A DNA stretch of 64,000 nucleotides from Actimicrobium antarcticum (GTDB taxonomy: Bacteria > Pseudomonadota > Gammaproteobacteria > Burkholderiales > Burkholderiaceae_D): NCBI RefSeq assembly GCF_039536745.1, contig NZ_BAAAZE010000005.1, positions 248,001-312,000 of the forward strand, read 5' to 3'. The notes under the pieces were generated by a model. That model worked only from the letters and a program-made list of their open reading frames with translations, was not told where the DNA came from and did no database searches. The translations under genes and the position numbers were made by a program. Below, one piece after another: positions 43,627-53,118 of the stretch. The stretch's first letter is position 1; each line of letters opens with the position of its first letter.

Positions 43627-46472
43627 TGCCCCGACACGAAAAAGAAAATTTGCAGTCCTGGTGCGTCGCAATCATCGACGAAAGTCCAGACAACCGTGCT
43701 GATATCCGCAGCATGCTGCTCAATGGTTGCGACAAGCGTCTGACCTTTTTGGAAGCTGGAACGGCAGAAGCAGGTATCCAGATGGTGTTGGGTGCGACTT
43801 CTCTTCCTGACTGTATCGTGCTTGATTATGATCTGCCCGAAATGGAGGCGCCCGAGTTGCTGGCAGCGCTGGCAGGACCAGACGGCATGCCGGTGTGTCC
43901 GGTGGTCGTGGTGACCGGCAGCGCCAGTCCGCAAGAAGGGCGGCGCGTGTTGCGCGCGGGTGCGCAAGACTACATCGGCAAAGACTGGACTACCGGCCCT
44001 GCGCTGGTGCGCGCGCTTGAAAACGCCTGTGAAAGCTGGGCCATGGCACGCGAACTTCATCAGCGCAAAACTGCGCTGCAGCTGTTGAATGACCGGGAGA
44101 CATTTCGCAGCCTGTTTCTCGACTCGACGCGCGAGCTGGGCGAAGAACAGGCACTCAAGCGCGTCGCTGCCCGTCTGTTAGGCCAGTACCTGAAAGCCAA
44201 TCGGGTCCTGTACGGGGAGGCCGACGAGACAGGCACCGTCGTGGTCGGGCCGAGCTACGTGAGCGGCGTGCAGCAAATGGCCGGTATCTACAATCTGCAT
44301 GACTATGGCCCGACGCTGCTGCGCAGGCTGATGTCTGGTGAAAGCATTGTCGTGTCCGACGTGCAGACAGACAGTACTCGGTCGGACCGTGAAAAGTCGG
44401 CATACGCCAAATTGGAAATCGTGGCCTATCTGATTGCGCCAATCTTGAAAAACGGCCAGCTGGTCGGTGTTCTCGCCATTCATCAGACCAGCCCACGCGA
44501 CTGGAGCGCTGACGACATATCGATCGTGCGAGAAATTGCCCAGCGCACCTGGGCTGCCGTGGAGCACGCCCGGGCAGAAAGCAGTCTGCTCGCCAAGGAG
44601 TTACAGCTGTCACAGATGATGGAAATCATGCCGTCATTTTCAGCCGTGTTGACGGGCCCCGACTTTGTTGTTCAGTTAGCCAACCAGTCCTTTTTTGATC
44701 TGGTCGGACGCGGATCGGAAATCATCGGAAAGCCCGTGCTGGAAGCGCTGGACGAGATCGCCGATCAGCCTTTTCCTGCGTTACTGGAACAGGTCTACCG
44801 CACGGGCACGGCCTTTGAAGCGAAGGCCATGATTGCCAGGCTGGCGCGCGGACCTGGTAAAAGCCTGATCGATATTTTTGTCGATTTTTCATTTCTGCCG
44901 TTGTACGAGTCCGATGGACGGATATCGGGCATCTTTGTCCATGGGCTGGATCGCACCGCCGAAGTGAGCGCAAATCTGGCCGTCGCACAGGGCACGCGCG
45001 AGCTGCGTAGCGTGACTGAAAACACACCTGACTTGCTGGCACGTTATGACCGCGAATTCCGCCATGTATTCGTCAATTCCATCGTCGAAAAAATCACCGG
45101 TTGTCCCGTATCCGGCATTATTGGCAAAACCAATCGTGAACTGGATATGCCGCGCGATGTATGTGACGAACTCGAAAAAGCGATTCGTCACGTGTTCGAC
45201 CATCAGCAGCACAGATCGCTCGATTTTTCCTTGCCCACGTTGCAGGGGCCGCGACATTTTTCCTGCCGGCTGGTGCCCGAATTCAACGAACTGCGACAGG
45301 TTGCATCGGTGCTGAGCGTGACGCATGACATCACCGAGCGGCGTGCTTATGAACAGCAGCTCCTGGAGCAGGACTTGCGTAAAAACGAGTTTCTGGCGAC
45401 GCTGGCGCATGAACTGCGCAACCCTCTGGCACCCATACGCACCGGCTTGCAACTGCTCAAGCGATCGCCGCAAACCGACGCTGCGGCGCACACCCTTCCG
45501 GTGATGGAGCGTCAGGTCGGGCATCTGGTGCGTCTGATCGACGATTTGCTGGATATCTCGCGCATCAGCAGTGGCAAGATCGTTCTGAAATGCGAGCGCG
45601 TCGCCTTTCAGGAGGTCGCCGTCGCGGCAGTCGAAGCGTCGCAGCCATTCATCGATGCAGCAGGCCACGCGCTGGAAATCGTCTGGCCGGATCAGCCGCT
45701 ATGGCTGGATGCCGATCCGACCAGGCTGATGCAAATTTTCAGCAACTTGCTGACCAATGCGGCCAAGTATTCGTACCCGGGTGGCCGGATTACATTCGCT
45801 GCGCAGCGCGATGGTGAGCATGTGCTGATTTCGGTGCAGGACACAGGCATGGGTATACCGGCCGACATGCTGGGTACGGTGTTCGATGTATTTACCCAGG
45901 TAAATCGCACGCTTGATCGTTCGCAGGGCGGTCTCGGTATCGGCCTGTCGCTGGTCAGGACGCTGGTGCAAATGCATGGTGGGTCGGTGCAGGCAGCAAG
46001 CGGCGGTATCGATCTGGGCAGTGAATTCACGGTGATTCTGCCTCTGGCGTCGGCGCCGGCAGAGCCACAGTCATCCGTCGCACCTGTTCTCACGACCATC
46101 ATCGCAAGTCGGCGGATATTGGTGGTCGACGATAACGTGGATGCCGCAGAAACCATGGTGATGCTGCTGGAGTTGTACGGCTACGATACCTGCGCTGCAT
46201 TCAGCGGCGAGGATTGCCTCGAAAAAGTACTTTGGTTTCACCCTGACATCGTGTTTCTCGACATCGGTTTGCCGGGTATGAATGGTCATGAAGTGGCGCA
46301 AAAGCTGCTGGCTCACCCGGTCACTGCTGCAACCAAGTTGATCGCGTTGACTGGCTGGGGTACCGAAGAAGACGTCAGAAAGTCCACCAGGGCCGGCTTC
46401 CATGCCCACCTCACCAAACCGGTGGACCCGGAGGTCGTTGAAGCCTTGCTTGCCACATTACTTCCGGCTTAG
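43626..46472 (+). CDS. Hybrid histidine kinase (REC-GAF-PAS-PAS-HisKA-HATPase-REC)
   Basis: A 948-residue soluble kinase. An N-terminal receiver (about 10-130) has Asp67 in CIVLDYDLPEM. A GAF domain (about 150-310) and two PAS domains (about 325-580, the second ending ITERRAYEQQLLEQDLRKNE) follow. HisKA has FLATLAHELRNPLAPIRTGL, the ATPase DTGMGIPADMLGTVFDVFTQ and GGLGIGLSLVRTLV, and the C-terminal receiver VFLDIGLPGMNGHEV with Lys in LTKPVD. ATG 43626 shares a base with the previous stop (TGATG); TTG 43623 is also possible. It has no membrane segments. It probably integrates the light signal; the output gene is not evident. Confidence 0.88.
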   Translation: MPRHEKENLQSWCVAIIDESPDNRADIRSMLLNGCDKRLTFLEAGTAEAGIQMVLGATSLPDCIVLDYDLPEMEAPELLAALAGPDGMPVCPVVVVTGSASPQEGRRVLRAGAQDYIGKDWTTGPALVRALENACESWAMARELHQRKTALQLLNDRETFRSLFLDSTRELGEEQALKRVAARLLGQYLKANRVLYGEADETGTVVVGPSYVSGVQQMAGIYNLHDYGPTLLRRLMSGESIVVSDVQTDSTRSDREKSAYAKLEIVAYLIAPILKNGQLVGVLAIHQTSPRDWSADDISIVREIAQRTWAAVEHARAESSLLAKELQLSQMMEIMPSFSAVLTGPDFVVQLANQSFFDLVGRGSEIIGKPVLEALDEIADQPFPALLEQVYRTGTAFEAKAMIARLARGPGKSLIDIFVDFSFLPLYESDGRISGIFVHGLDRTAEVSANLAVAQGTRELRSVTENTPDLLARYDREFRHVFVNSIVEKITGCPVSGIIGKTNRELDMPRDVCDELEKAIRHVFDHQQHRSLDFSLPTLQGPRHFSCRLVPEFNELRQVASVLSVTHDITERRAYEQQLLEQDLRKNEFLATLAHELRNPLAPIRTGLQLLKRSPQTDAAAHTLPVMERQVGHLVRLIDDLLDISRISSGKIVLKCERVAFQEVAVAAVEASQPFIDAAGHALEIVWPDQPLWLDADPTRLMQIFSNLLTNAAKYSYPGGRITFAAQRDGEHVLISVQDTGMGIPADMLGTVFDVFTQVNRTLDRSQGGLGIGLSLVRTLVQMHGGSVQAASGGIDLGSEFTVILPLASAPAEPQSSVAPVLTTIIASRRILVVDDNVDAAETMVMLLELYGYDTCAAFSGEDCLEKVLWFHPDIVFLDIGLPGMNGHEVAQKLLAHPVTAATKLIALTGWGTEEDVRKSTRAGFHAHLTKPVDPEVVEALLATLLPA

Positions 46473-46542
46473 GTGGCGTATGACACGGGTAACCGTAACG
46501 GTTGATCCAGCACCGCGTATGTTCTGGCGCGACAGCAAAAAA

Positions 46543-46578
46543 AATCCCCGCGTTGCAACGTAGCGCAACGCGGGGATT
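46543..46578 (-). terminator. Intrinsic terminator of katG
   Basis: Perfect 14-base arms AATCCCCGCGTTGC/GCAACGCGGGGATT with an eight-base loop are followed, on the minus strand, by a run of T residues (A-run at 46537-46544 on plus). It lies 18 bp behind katG; on the plus strand it could also end the kinase transcript. Confidence 0.9.
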
Positions 46579-46596
46579 AGCGATTTGACCTGACGG

Positions 46597-48771
46597 TCAG
46601 TTCAAATCAAAACGGTCAGCATTCATGATTTTCGTCCATGCCGCGACGAAGTCATGGACAAACTTTTCCTTGCTGTCATCCTGCGCATACACCTCAGCGT
46701 AGGCGCGAAGGACCGAATTGGAACCGAACACAAGATCAACCCGGGTTGCCGTCCACTTGACAGCATCTGTCTTGCGGTCGCGGATCTCGTATAGATTCTT
46801 GCCCGTAGGCTTCCAGGTGTTCGCCATGTCGGTCAGGTTGACGAAGAAGTCATTGCTCAGGACGCCCACACGGGTGGTCAGAACGCCGTGCATGGTGCCA
46901 CCGTGGTTGGTACCCAGAACCCGCATGCCGCCAACCAGTACGGTCATCTCGTGGGCACTCAGCCCCATCAACTGTGAACGGTCGAGCATCAGCTCTTCGG
47001 CGCTGACGACATAGTCGTTTTTCAGCCAGTTGCGATACGCGTCATGGACCGGTTCCAGCACATCGAAGGAATCGGTATCCGTCATCTCGGGGCTTGCATC
47101 GCCGCGACCTGCTGAGAACGGAACCGTGACGTTCACGCCAGCTGCCTTGGCCGCCTGCGTAACACCGACGTTCCCTGCCAGCACAATGACATCGGCAAAG
47201 CTGGCACCGGTGTCTGCTGCGATCACGCCCAGGACTGCCAGCACCTTTGCCAGACGGGCAGGCTCGTTGCCTTCCCAGTCTTTTTGCGGAGCCAGGCGGA
47301 TGCGTGCACCGTTGGCACCGCCGCGCTTGTCCGAACCCCGGAAAGTACGGGCGCTATCCCAGGCCGTCGTGATCATGTCGCTGATACTCAACCCGCTGGC
47401 GACGATCTTCGCCGTTACCGCGGCTACGTCAAAGTCGGTGCGACCTTCCGGTACCGGGTCCTGCCAGATCAGTTCTTCTGCTGGTACGTCCGGGCCAAAG
47501 TAGCGCGCTTTTGGTCCCATGTCGCGGTGCGTCAGCTTGTACCAGGCACGGGCAAAGGTCTCGGAAAAGTACGCAGGGTCCTTATAGAAACGCTCGGAAA
47601 TTGCGCGGTAAGCCGGGTCCATTTTCATGGCCATGTCCGCATCGGTCATGATCGGCGTGCGCAGGATCGACGGATCTTCGACATCAACCGGCCGGTCTTC
47701 ATCCTTGATGTTGATCGGCTCATACTGCCAGGCTCCGGCCGGACTCTTCTTGAGTTCCCAGTCATAGGTGAACAGCAAGTAAAAATAGCCGTTGTCCCAC
47801 TTGGTCGGATGCGTGGTCCATGCGCCTTCGATGCCGCTGGTTACCGTATCGCGACCAATACCGCGTGTGGTGTGGTTAATCCAGCCCAGTCCCTGTTCGT
47901 CGATGCTAGCGGCCTCTGGCTCAGGGCCGAGCAGCTTCGCATCGCCATTGCCGTGACATTTGCCGACCGTGTGGCCGCCAGCAGTCAGGGCAACGGTTTC
48001 TTCGTCGTTCATGGCCATGCGCTCGAACGTCACGCGAATGTCGGCGGCAGTCTTGAGCGGATCAGGGTTGCCGTCCACGCCTTCCGGATTGACGTAGACC
48101 AGTCCCATCATCACTGCAGCCAGCGGATTTTCGAGGTCACGCATGCCGGAGTAGCGGCTGTTGGTGCTGCCGCTCGGTGCCAGCCACTCTTTTTCTGCGC
48201 CCCAGTAAGTATCGAGTTCTGGCTGCCAGATATCTTCGCGACCAAACGCGAAACCGAAGGTTTTCAGCCCCATCGATTCATACGACATCGTTCCTGCCAG
48301 CAGGATCAGGTCAGCCCAGCTGAGCTTGCTGCCGTATTTTTTCTTGATCGGCCAGAGCAGGCGACGTGCCTTGTCCAGGTTGGTGTTATCCGGCCAAGAG
48401 TTGATCGGTGCAAAGCGCTGATTACCCTTGCCACCGCCGCCGCGACCGTCAGCAATGCGGTAGGTGCCGGCAGAGTGCCACGCACCACGGATCATCAGTC
48501 CGCCGTAGTGGCCCCAATCGGCTGGCCACCAGTCCTGACTGTCCGTCATGAAGGCGAGCATGTCTTTCTTGAGCGCCGCGATGTCAAGTTGCTTGACCTG
48601 TTCGCGGTAGCTGAAGCCTTCTCCCATCGGATTGGTTTTTGTATCGTGCTGATGCAGGATGTCGAGGTTCAGGGCCTTCGGCCACCATTCCATCTTTGAC
48701 GCATTCGGTGGCGTGGCTCCGCCATGCATGACCGGGCATTTGCCGGCGGTATTCTGGTTCAATGTATCCAT
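46597..48771 (-). CDS. katG: Catalase-peroxidase
   Basis: A 724-residue haem enzyme (family about 720-740) that destroys H2O2. The distal site is LMIRGAWHSAGTYR with Arg95, Trp98 and His99; Trp98 forms the Met-Tyr-Trp adduct with the Tyr of MMGLVYVNPEG and a downstream Met. The proximal haem His is in ALTAGGHTVGKCHG. The C-terminal duplicate domain is complete. ATG 48771 (MDTLNQNTAGKCPVMHGG) is the family N-terminus; a longer frame to 48879 adds unrelated residues. Monocistronic; no oxyR next to it. Confidence 0.95.
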   Translation of the reverse strand: MDTLNQNTAGKCPVMHGGATPPNASKMEWWPKALNLDILHQHDTKTNPMGEGFSYREQVKQLDIAALKKDMLAFMTDSQDWWPADWGHYGGLMIRGAWHSAGTYRIADGRGGGGKGNQRFAPINSWPDNTNLDKARRLLWPIKKKYGSKLSWADLILLAGTMSYESMGLKTFGFAFGREDIWQPELDTYWGAEKEWLAPSGSTNSRYSGMRDLENPLAAVMMGLVYVNPEGVDGNPDPLKTAADIRVTFERMAMNDEETVALTAGGHTVGKCHGNGDAKLLGPEPEAASIDEQGLGWINHTTRGIGRDTVTSGIEGAWTTHPTKWDNGYFYLLFTYDWELKKSPAGAWQYEPINIKDEDRPVDVEDPSILRTPIMTDADMAMKMDPAYRAISERFYKDPAYFSETFARAWYKLTHRDMGPKARYFGPDVPAEELIWQDPVPEGRTDFDVAAVTAKIVASGLSISDMITTAWDSARTFRGSDKRGGANGARIRLAPQKDWEGNEPARLAKVLAVLGVIAADTGASFADVIVLAGNVGVTQAAKAAGVNVTVPFSAGRGDASPEMTDTDSFDVLEPVHDAYRNWLKNDYVVSAEELMLDRSQLMGLSAHEMTVLVGGMRVLGTNHGGTMHGVLTTRVGVLSNDFFVNLTDMANTWKPTGKNLYEIRDRKTDAVKWTATRVDLVFGSNSVLRAYAEVYAQDDSKEKFVHDFVAAWTKIMNADRFDLN

Positions 48772-49024
48772 GATTGTCTTGTTTCCTGACTGGAGTGACT
48801 GAGGTTTGAGTGCGGGTGCTACAAGTCCATGAAAGCGCAGGGTGCAGGAGCGATCCGGTTTGGAACTACGGCCTGACACTTCCTCAAACGAAACTTGACT
48901 ATACCTAGCGAGGCGGGTTTCACCTAAGTCAATATTCCAATGACAGTGATAGGCAGAGCGGAGTGGTAACCGAAATAGCCGGAAGCTGCAGCCATCAGCA
49001 CCGTACCGTGACTACGGGAAGAAC

Positions 49025-49405
49025 TCAGGCAGTGGGGCGCGTGGTCCGCGTGGTCCGCCATATCCAGATGATCAGCAGCGCCTGCAAGGGCAAGCGCAAC
49101 CAGAGCAATGTGATCAACCACGCCGCTTTTTCTGCGTGCTGCGCGTCGATCAGCATCTGCACGTTGGCCGGCAAAACTGCCAGCGACAGCAAGATCAGGC
49201 CGATACCTGCCACACATCGGGTTCGTGCCAACAGCACTCCGATTCCGCCGGCAATTTCGCACAGGCCACTGATACTGACAAGCGCGTCGTGCCACGGTAT
49301 CCACGACGGCATGGTGCGCGCGTACTGGTCGGGAAAAATAAAATGCAGAATGCCTGCCGTAATGAAGAACAAGGCAAGAAGCCAGCGTAGCCAAGGTGAT
49401 TTCAT
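49025..49405 (-). CDS. DoxX-like small membrane protein
   Basis: A 126-residue protein with four hydrophobic segments: WLRWLLALFFITAGILHFIF, VSISGLCEIAGGIGVLLA, AGIGLILLSLAVLPANVQML and LPLQALLIIWIWRTTRT. This is the DoxX/DoxD-like pattern, including the GILHF motif in helix one. ATG 49405 matches the start of the first helix. Function of the family is largely unknown; some partners act in redox stress, and it follows katG's divergent side, reading the same way as katG. Confidence 0.75.
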   Translation of the reverse strand: MKSPWLRWLLALFFITAGILHFIFPDQYARTMPSWIPWHDALVSISGLCEIAGGIGVLLARTRCVAGIGLILLSLAVLPANVQMLIDAQHAEKAAWLITLLWLRLPLQALLIIWIWRTTRTTRPTA

Positions 49406-49911
49406 CAATGTTTCAATCAGAGAAAAGGGTGGAACCGTGGTGACTGTTCGGACTGGTGGTTTGTCGATGGCGTGCGTTGCGATGGTCTTCAGTCCGTTTT
49501 CATGCAGCCACACTGCAGGTTACCGTTGATCCAGGATGCCTGCTGCGCAGATGGCCCGGATGCAGGCGAATCCATGAAGAAATTTCAGTCGTGCAAAAGC
49601 CCAGTTTCTCACGATGCAAAAAACACTTTTCACATAGTGCAATACAAGCGATGAAAAATGCACGCGGTTTGTTTCGCCTCATGAAAAGCTTTTTCGCATG
49701 AAGAAAAATAATGGTTAAGTCATTGTAAATAATCAGAATAATTTAAGTCATATGTCTTATATAAGACATAGCTCATCGGCGAAAAAATGGCTATTATTCT
49801 TCCATGCAGTTCTGCTTCGGTTTCACCAGCCTGTTTTGCGTCCAAGCGTGATCAGGTGTGCCGTCTCTGACTACGTTTTTCCCCATCTCAGTTCATCATT
49901 TAGGAGTTGCC
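49406..49911. other. Intergenic region, 506 bp, upstream of aceA
   Basis: The stretch 49600-49800 is AT-rich and likely holds the aceA promoter and operator, including the 20-bp palindrome at 49751-49770. No gene recognised. Confidence 0.5.
49751..49770. promoter_or_regulatory. Perfect 20-bp palindrome upstream of aceA
   Basis: TATGTCTTATATAAGACATA is fully self-complementary with no spacer. It lies 141 bp before the isocitrate lyase start. The form resembles operators of GntR/FadR-type regulators, but no such regulator gene is adjacent, so the binding protein is unknown. Confidence 0.6.
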
Positions 49912-51492
49912 ATGTCCCAGTACCAAGACGATATCAAAGCCCTTACCGGTCTGAAAGACAAAGAAGGTAGTGCCTGGAACGCGATCAATCCGGAGTCCGC
50001 GGCCCGCATGCGCGCCCAGAACAAATTCAAAACCGGTCTGGATATCGCCCGGTACACCGCCAAGATCATGCGCACTGACATGGCGAACTACGACGCTGAT
50101 CCATCCAAGTACACCCAGTCGCTGGGTTGCTGGCACGGTTTTATCGGCCAGCAAAAAATGATCTCGATCAAGAAGCACTTCAACAGCACCGAGCGTCGTT
50201 ACCTGTACCTGTCGGGCTGGATGATCGCCGCCTTGCGTTCGGAATTCGGTCCGCTGCCTGACCAGTCGATGCACGAGAAGACCGCCGTCGCCGACCTGAT
50301 CCGTGAGCTGTACACGTTCCTGCGTCAAGCCGATGCCCGTGAGCTCGGTGGCTTGTTCCGCCAGCTCGACGGTGCCGAAGGCGCTGCCAAGCAAGCGATC
50401 CAGAGCCAGATCGATAACCACATCACCCACGTCGTGCCTATCATTGCCGACATCGATGCCGGTTTCGGTAACGCTGAAGCGACCTACCTGATGGCCAAAC
50501 AATTGATCGAAGCCGGTGCCTGCTGCATCCAGATCGAAAATCAGGTCTCCGACGAAAAGCAGTGCGGCCATCAAGACGGTAAAGTCACCGTCCCGCACGA
50601 AGACTTCCTCGCCAAGATCCGCGCCGTCCGTTACGCGTTCCTTGAGCTGGGTATCGAAGACGGCGTGATCGTCTCGCGTACCGACTCGCTGGGTGCCGGC
50701 CTGACCAAGCAGATCGCGGTTACGCGTGAGCCAGGCGATCTTGGCGATCAGTACAACTCGTTCCTCGATGTCGAAGAAGTCTCGCTCGATTCGATGGGCA
50801 ACGGCGACCTGGTCATCAAGCGTGATGGCAAGCTGGTGCGTCCAAAGCGGTTGCCAAGCAACCTGTTCCAGTTCCGTGAAGGTACGGGCGAAGAGCGTTG
50901 CGTACTCGATTGCATCACCTCGCTGCAAAACGGTGCCGACCTGCTCTGGATCGAAACCGAAAAGCCGCATATCGCCCAGATCGGCGGCATGGTCGACGCG
51001 ATCCGCAAAGTCATTCCGAATGCCAAGCTGGTCTACAACAACAGCCCGTCATTCAACTGGACACTGAACTTCCGTCAGCAAATGTTTGACAGCATGAAGA
51101 GCGAAGGCAAAGACGTGTCAGCCTACGATCGCGCCAAACTGATGAGTGTTGACTACGACACCACCGAACTGGGCCTCGCTGCCGATGAAAAAATCCGCAC
51201 CTTCCAGGCTGACTCAGCCCGCCAGGCCGGTATTTTCCATCACCTGATCACGCTGCCGACGTACCACACGGCGGCACTGTCGACCGACAATCTGGCCAAA
51301 GACTACTTCGGCGACCAGGGCATGCTGGGTTATGTCGCTGGCGTTCAGCGCAAGGAAATCCGTCAGGGTATCGCTTGCGTGAAGCATCAGAACATGTCCG
51401 GTTCGGACATCGGCGATGACCACAAAGAGTATTTCAGCGGCGAAGCGGCGTTGAAAGCATCGGGTAAAGACAACACGATGAACCAGTTCTAA
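49912..51492 (+). CDS. aceA: Isocitrate lyase
   Basis: A 526-residue enzyme of the longer bacterial ICL form that splits isocitrate into glyoxylate and succinate in the glyoxylate shunt. IADIDAGFGNAEATYLMAKQ supplies metal-binding Asp residues. The catalytic loop reads DEKQCGHQDGK, with Cys218; the second Lys of the classical KKCGH is Gln here. VIVSRTDSLGAGL, WIETEKPHIAQIGG and YNNSPSFNW are also conserved. ATG 49912 has TAGGAG upstream. It is followed by a strong terminator and is monocistronic. It allows growth on acetate or fatty acids, in line with the acetate kinase genes at 62 kb. Confidence 0.95.
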   Translation: MSQYQDDIKALTGLKDKEGSAWNAINPESAARMRAQNKFKTGLDIARYTAKIMRTDMANYDADPSKYTQSLGCWHGFIGQQKMISIKKHFNSTERRYLYLSGWMIAALRSEFGPLPDQSMHEKTAVADLIRELYTFLRQADARELGGLFRQLDGAEGAAKQAIQSQIDNHITHVVPIIADIDAGFGNAEATYLMAKQLIEAGACCIQIENQVSDEKQCGHQDGKVTVPHEDFLAKIRAVRYAFLELGIEDGVIVSRTDSLGAGLTKQIAVTREPGDLGDQYNSFLDVEEVSLDSMGNGDLVIKRDGKLVRPKRLPSNLFQFREGTGEERCVLDCITSLQNGADLLWIETEKPHIAQIGGMVDAIRKVIPNAKLVYNNSPSFNWTLNFRQQMFDSMKSEGKDVSAYDRAKLMSVDYDTTELGLAADEKIRTFQADSARQAGIFHHLITLPTYHTAALSTDNLAKDYFGDQGMLGYVAGVQRKEIRQGIACVKHQNMSGSDIGDDHKEYFSGEAALKASGKDNTMNQF

Positions 51493-51518
51493 GCTGTTTC
51501 AACAAACAGGTCGTTGTT

Positions 51519-51546
51519 AAAAAGCTCGCTTCGGCGAGCTTTTTTT
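51519..51546 (+). terminator. Intrinsic terminator of aceA
   Basis: AAAAAGCTCGC-TTCG-GCGAGCTTTTTTT: a perfect stem with a stable UUCG loop and a T-run, 27 bp behind the stop. Because the A-run precedes the stem it can also end the minus-strand operon that finishes at 51587. Confidence 0.93.
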
Positions 51547-51586
51547 CGTGCCTCGAATGCTGGTCGGATCAGGCGCGCTGATGCAG

Positions 51587-52390
51587 TCAGTCGTGCGACC
51601 GCAAAAAGCGAGCGACCAGGTCAACAACGCAGGCCTCGCGCTCGCGATGCGGTACGTGCCGCGTATCGTCGATGATGACGACCTCGGTCGTGCCTCCCGC
51701 AAGTTGCCCGAGCAGTTCCGGATGCCGTGTCGATCCATACTCGTCATCCCGCCCGTGAAGCACCAGCAGCGGGCTGGTCAATTGCGGCAGGACGGACCTT
51801 AGCGACCAGGATGCAAACGCGGGGCTCAGCCAGGTGCCGATCCACGCGTCGAGTATCCATGCCGCTTTTTCGCCGTGATATTTACGCAGGCGACTGACCT
51901 GCTCGGGGTCTGTGAACAATGCACGCGCGGCTTCGATACCCTGCACGGTTTTGTCTTCGACGAAGGCCTGGGCAGACTCGGTAATGACTGCCACGCAATC
52001 GTCGCCAAAAGTGGCCGCACAGTGGATCGCCATGCCACCGCCAACGCTATGGCCAAACACAATGAAACTTCCGATGCCGAGCTGCTGTCGCACCGCTGCG
52101 AAGTCGCCTTCGGCTTCTCGTGCGACAAAATCTATCGGCAGCTTTTCATGGCGGGCGTCGGATTTGCCAAAGCCCAGTCGGTCGTACGCGATGACCTGGC
52201 GTCCGGTATGGGCGCAGAGCTGTTCGGGGAAATCGCGCCACAATTCAACGCTGCCCAGCGAGTCATGCAGCAGGCAGATGGGAGTCGTCGAGTCTGGTAG
52301 TTCGGGCGACCAGACGCGCACGAACAGACGGCCGCCGGTGCCGTGTATCCAGCTATCCTGCGACGAGATTTTTTGCAGCTGACCAGTCAT
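51587..52390 (-). CDS. Alpha/beta hydrolase, last gene of the motor-like operon
   Basis: A 267-residue cytoplasmic alpha/beta hydrolase: ICLLHDSLGSVELWRDFP (oxyanion region), AYDRLGFGKSDAR, nucleophile elbow FGHSVGGGMA, acid in LHGRDDEYGS and His in DDTRHVPHRE. No signal peptide. Its ATG overlaps the stop of the DUF2894 gene (ATGA), so it is translationally coupled to the DUF3348-DUF802-OmpA-DUF2894 operon. Substrate unknown; similar proteins are annotated as pimeloyl-ester carboxylesterase-like. Confidence 0.82.
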   Translation of the reverse strand: MTGQLQKISSQDSWIHGTGGRLFVRVWSPELPDSTTPICLLHDSLGSVELWRDFPEQLCAHTGRQVIAYDRLGFGKSDARHEKLPIDFVAREAEGDFAAVRQQLGIGSFIVFGHSVGGGMAIHCAATFGDDCVAVITESAQAFVEDKTVQGIEAARALFTDPEQVSRLRKYHGEKAAWILDAWIGTWLSPAFASWSLRSVLPQLTSPLLVLHGRDDEYGSTRHPELLGQLAGGTTEVVIIDDTRHVPHREREACVVDLVARFLRSHD

Positions 52391-53118
52391 TTTTTCGTCG
52401 CCTTCACCGCAGGGGATTTTTTTAGTGTGGCCGGCTTTTCCTTCTCGCCCGGATCCAGACAGAGCAGGGTATCCGCATACGACAAAAACCGGTGGAGATA
52501 CTCCGGCGAGATAGTGCGCATCAGTGCCAGCGAACGCAGCACCAGCATGTGCGAGTTGATCGGGCCGGCATTTTTCGGCGCTTGCTCCAGTGCCTGCGTG
52601 ACTTGCTTGTTCGCACTCAGTGTGGACCAGGTGTTCCTGAATTTGCGTAGGGTTTTCAGCTCGGTGCGGGCGCCGGTTTTGTCGTCCGCATGCACCTCGG
52701 CGCTGTCGGGCGCCGCCTGCCCGAGCAGGCGCACCAGCGCGCCCAGCGATGCCGGCTGCCCGCGCTTGTTCAGCGACTCTGCGCAGCGTTGCACTCCTCT
52801 GAAATCATGTGCGGCGAAGTAGCGCAGCAACTGGTCGGCCGCTTGCGGCGTGTGCAGCACTGTCCGGTCCATGGTGGTTCGGGCATCGGATTGGGCTTGC
52901 TCGAAGCGTTGAGTCAGTTCTGCCAGTGCTTGCGCAAGTCGTGCGTCGAGCAGGTGTTTGACCGTGCCCTGATGGGCCATTGCGCGTGCGGCCAGTACCT
53001 CGGCGTAGTGCAGGCGTACCGGATCAAACCGGTTGACGCCCGCCGCATGCAGCGAGGCGATCAGCGCACCGAAATCTGCGGGCGCGTCGGTACTGTCACT
53101 GTGTTGCGCTTCATTCAT
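52387..53118 (-). CDS. DUF2894 family protein
   Basis: A 243-residue soluble protein of unknown function, alpha-helical by appearance. DFGALIASLHAAGVNRFDPV and RLHYAEVLAARAMAHQGTVK at the N-terminus and LRKFRNTWSTLSANKQVTQA in the middle match my recollection of DUF2894 proteins, which occur next to OmpA/DUF802 genes in Burkholderiales. A Lys-rich C-terminal tail (KKSPAVKATKK) could bind nucleic acid or acidic partners. It overlaps both neighbours by four bases, suggesting stoichiometric expression with the motor proteins. Confidence 0.75.
   Translation of the reverse strand: MNEAQHSDSTDAPADFGALIASLHAAGVNRFDPVRLHYAEVLAARAMAHQGTVKHLLDARLAQALAELTQRFEQAQSDARTTMDRTVLHTPQAADQLLRYFAAHDFRGVQRCAESLNKRGQPASLGALVRLLGQAAPDSAEVHADDKTGARTELKTLRKFRNTWSTLSANKQVTQALEQAPKNAGPINSHMLVLRSLALMRTISPEYLHRFLSYADTLLCLDPGEKEKPATLKKSPAVKATKK

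Noticed and set aside
47284..48699. Long open frame (471 codons) antisense to katG
   Set aside because: It lies wholly inside katG on the other strand, has no family motifs and is rich in Arg/His/Val as expected for a shadow of GC-rich coding sequence.
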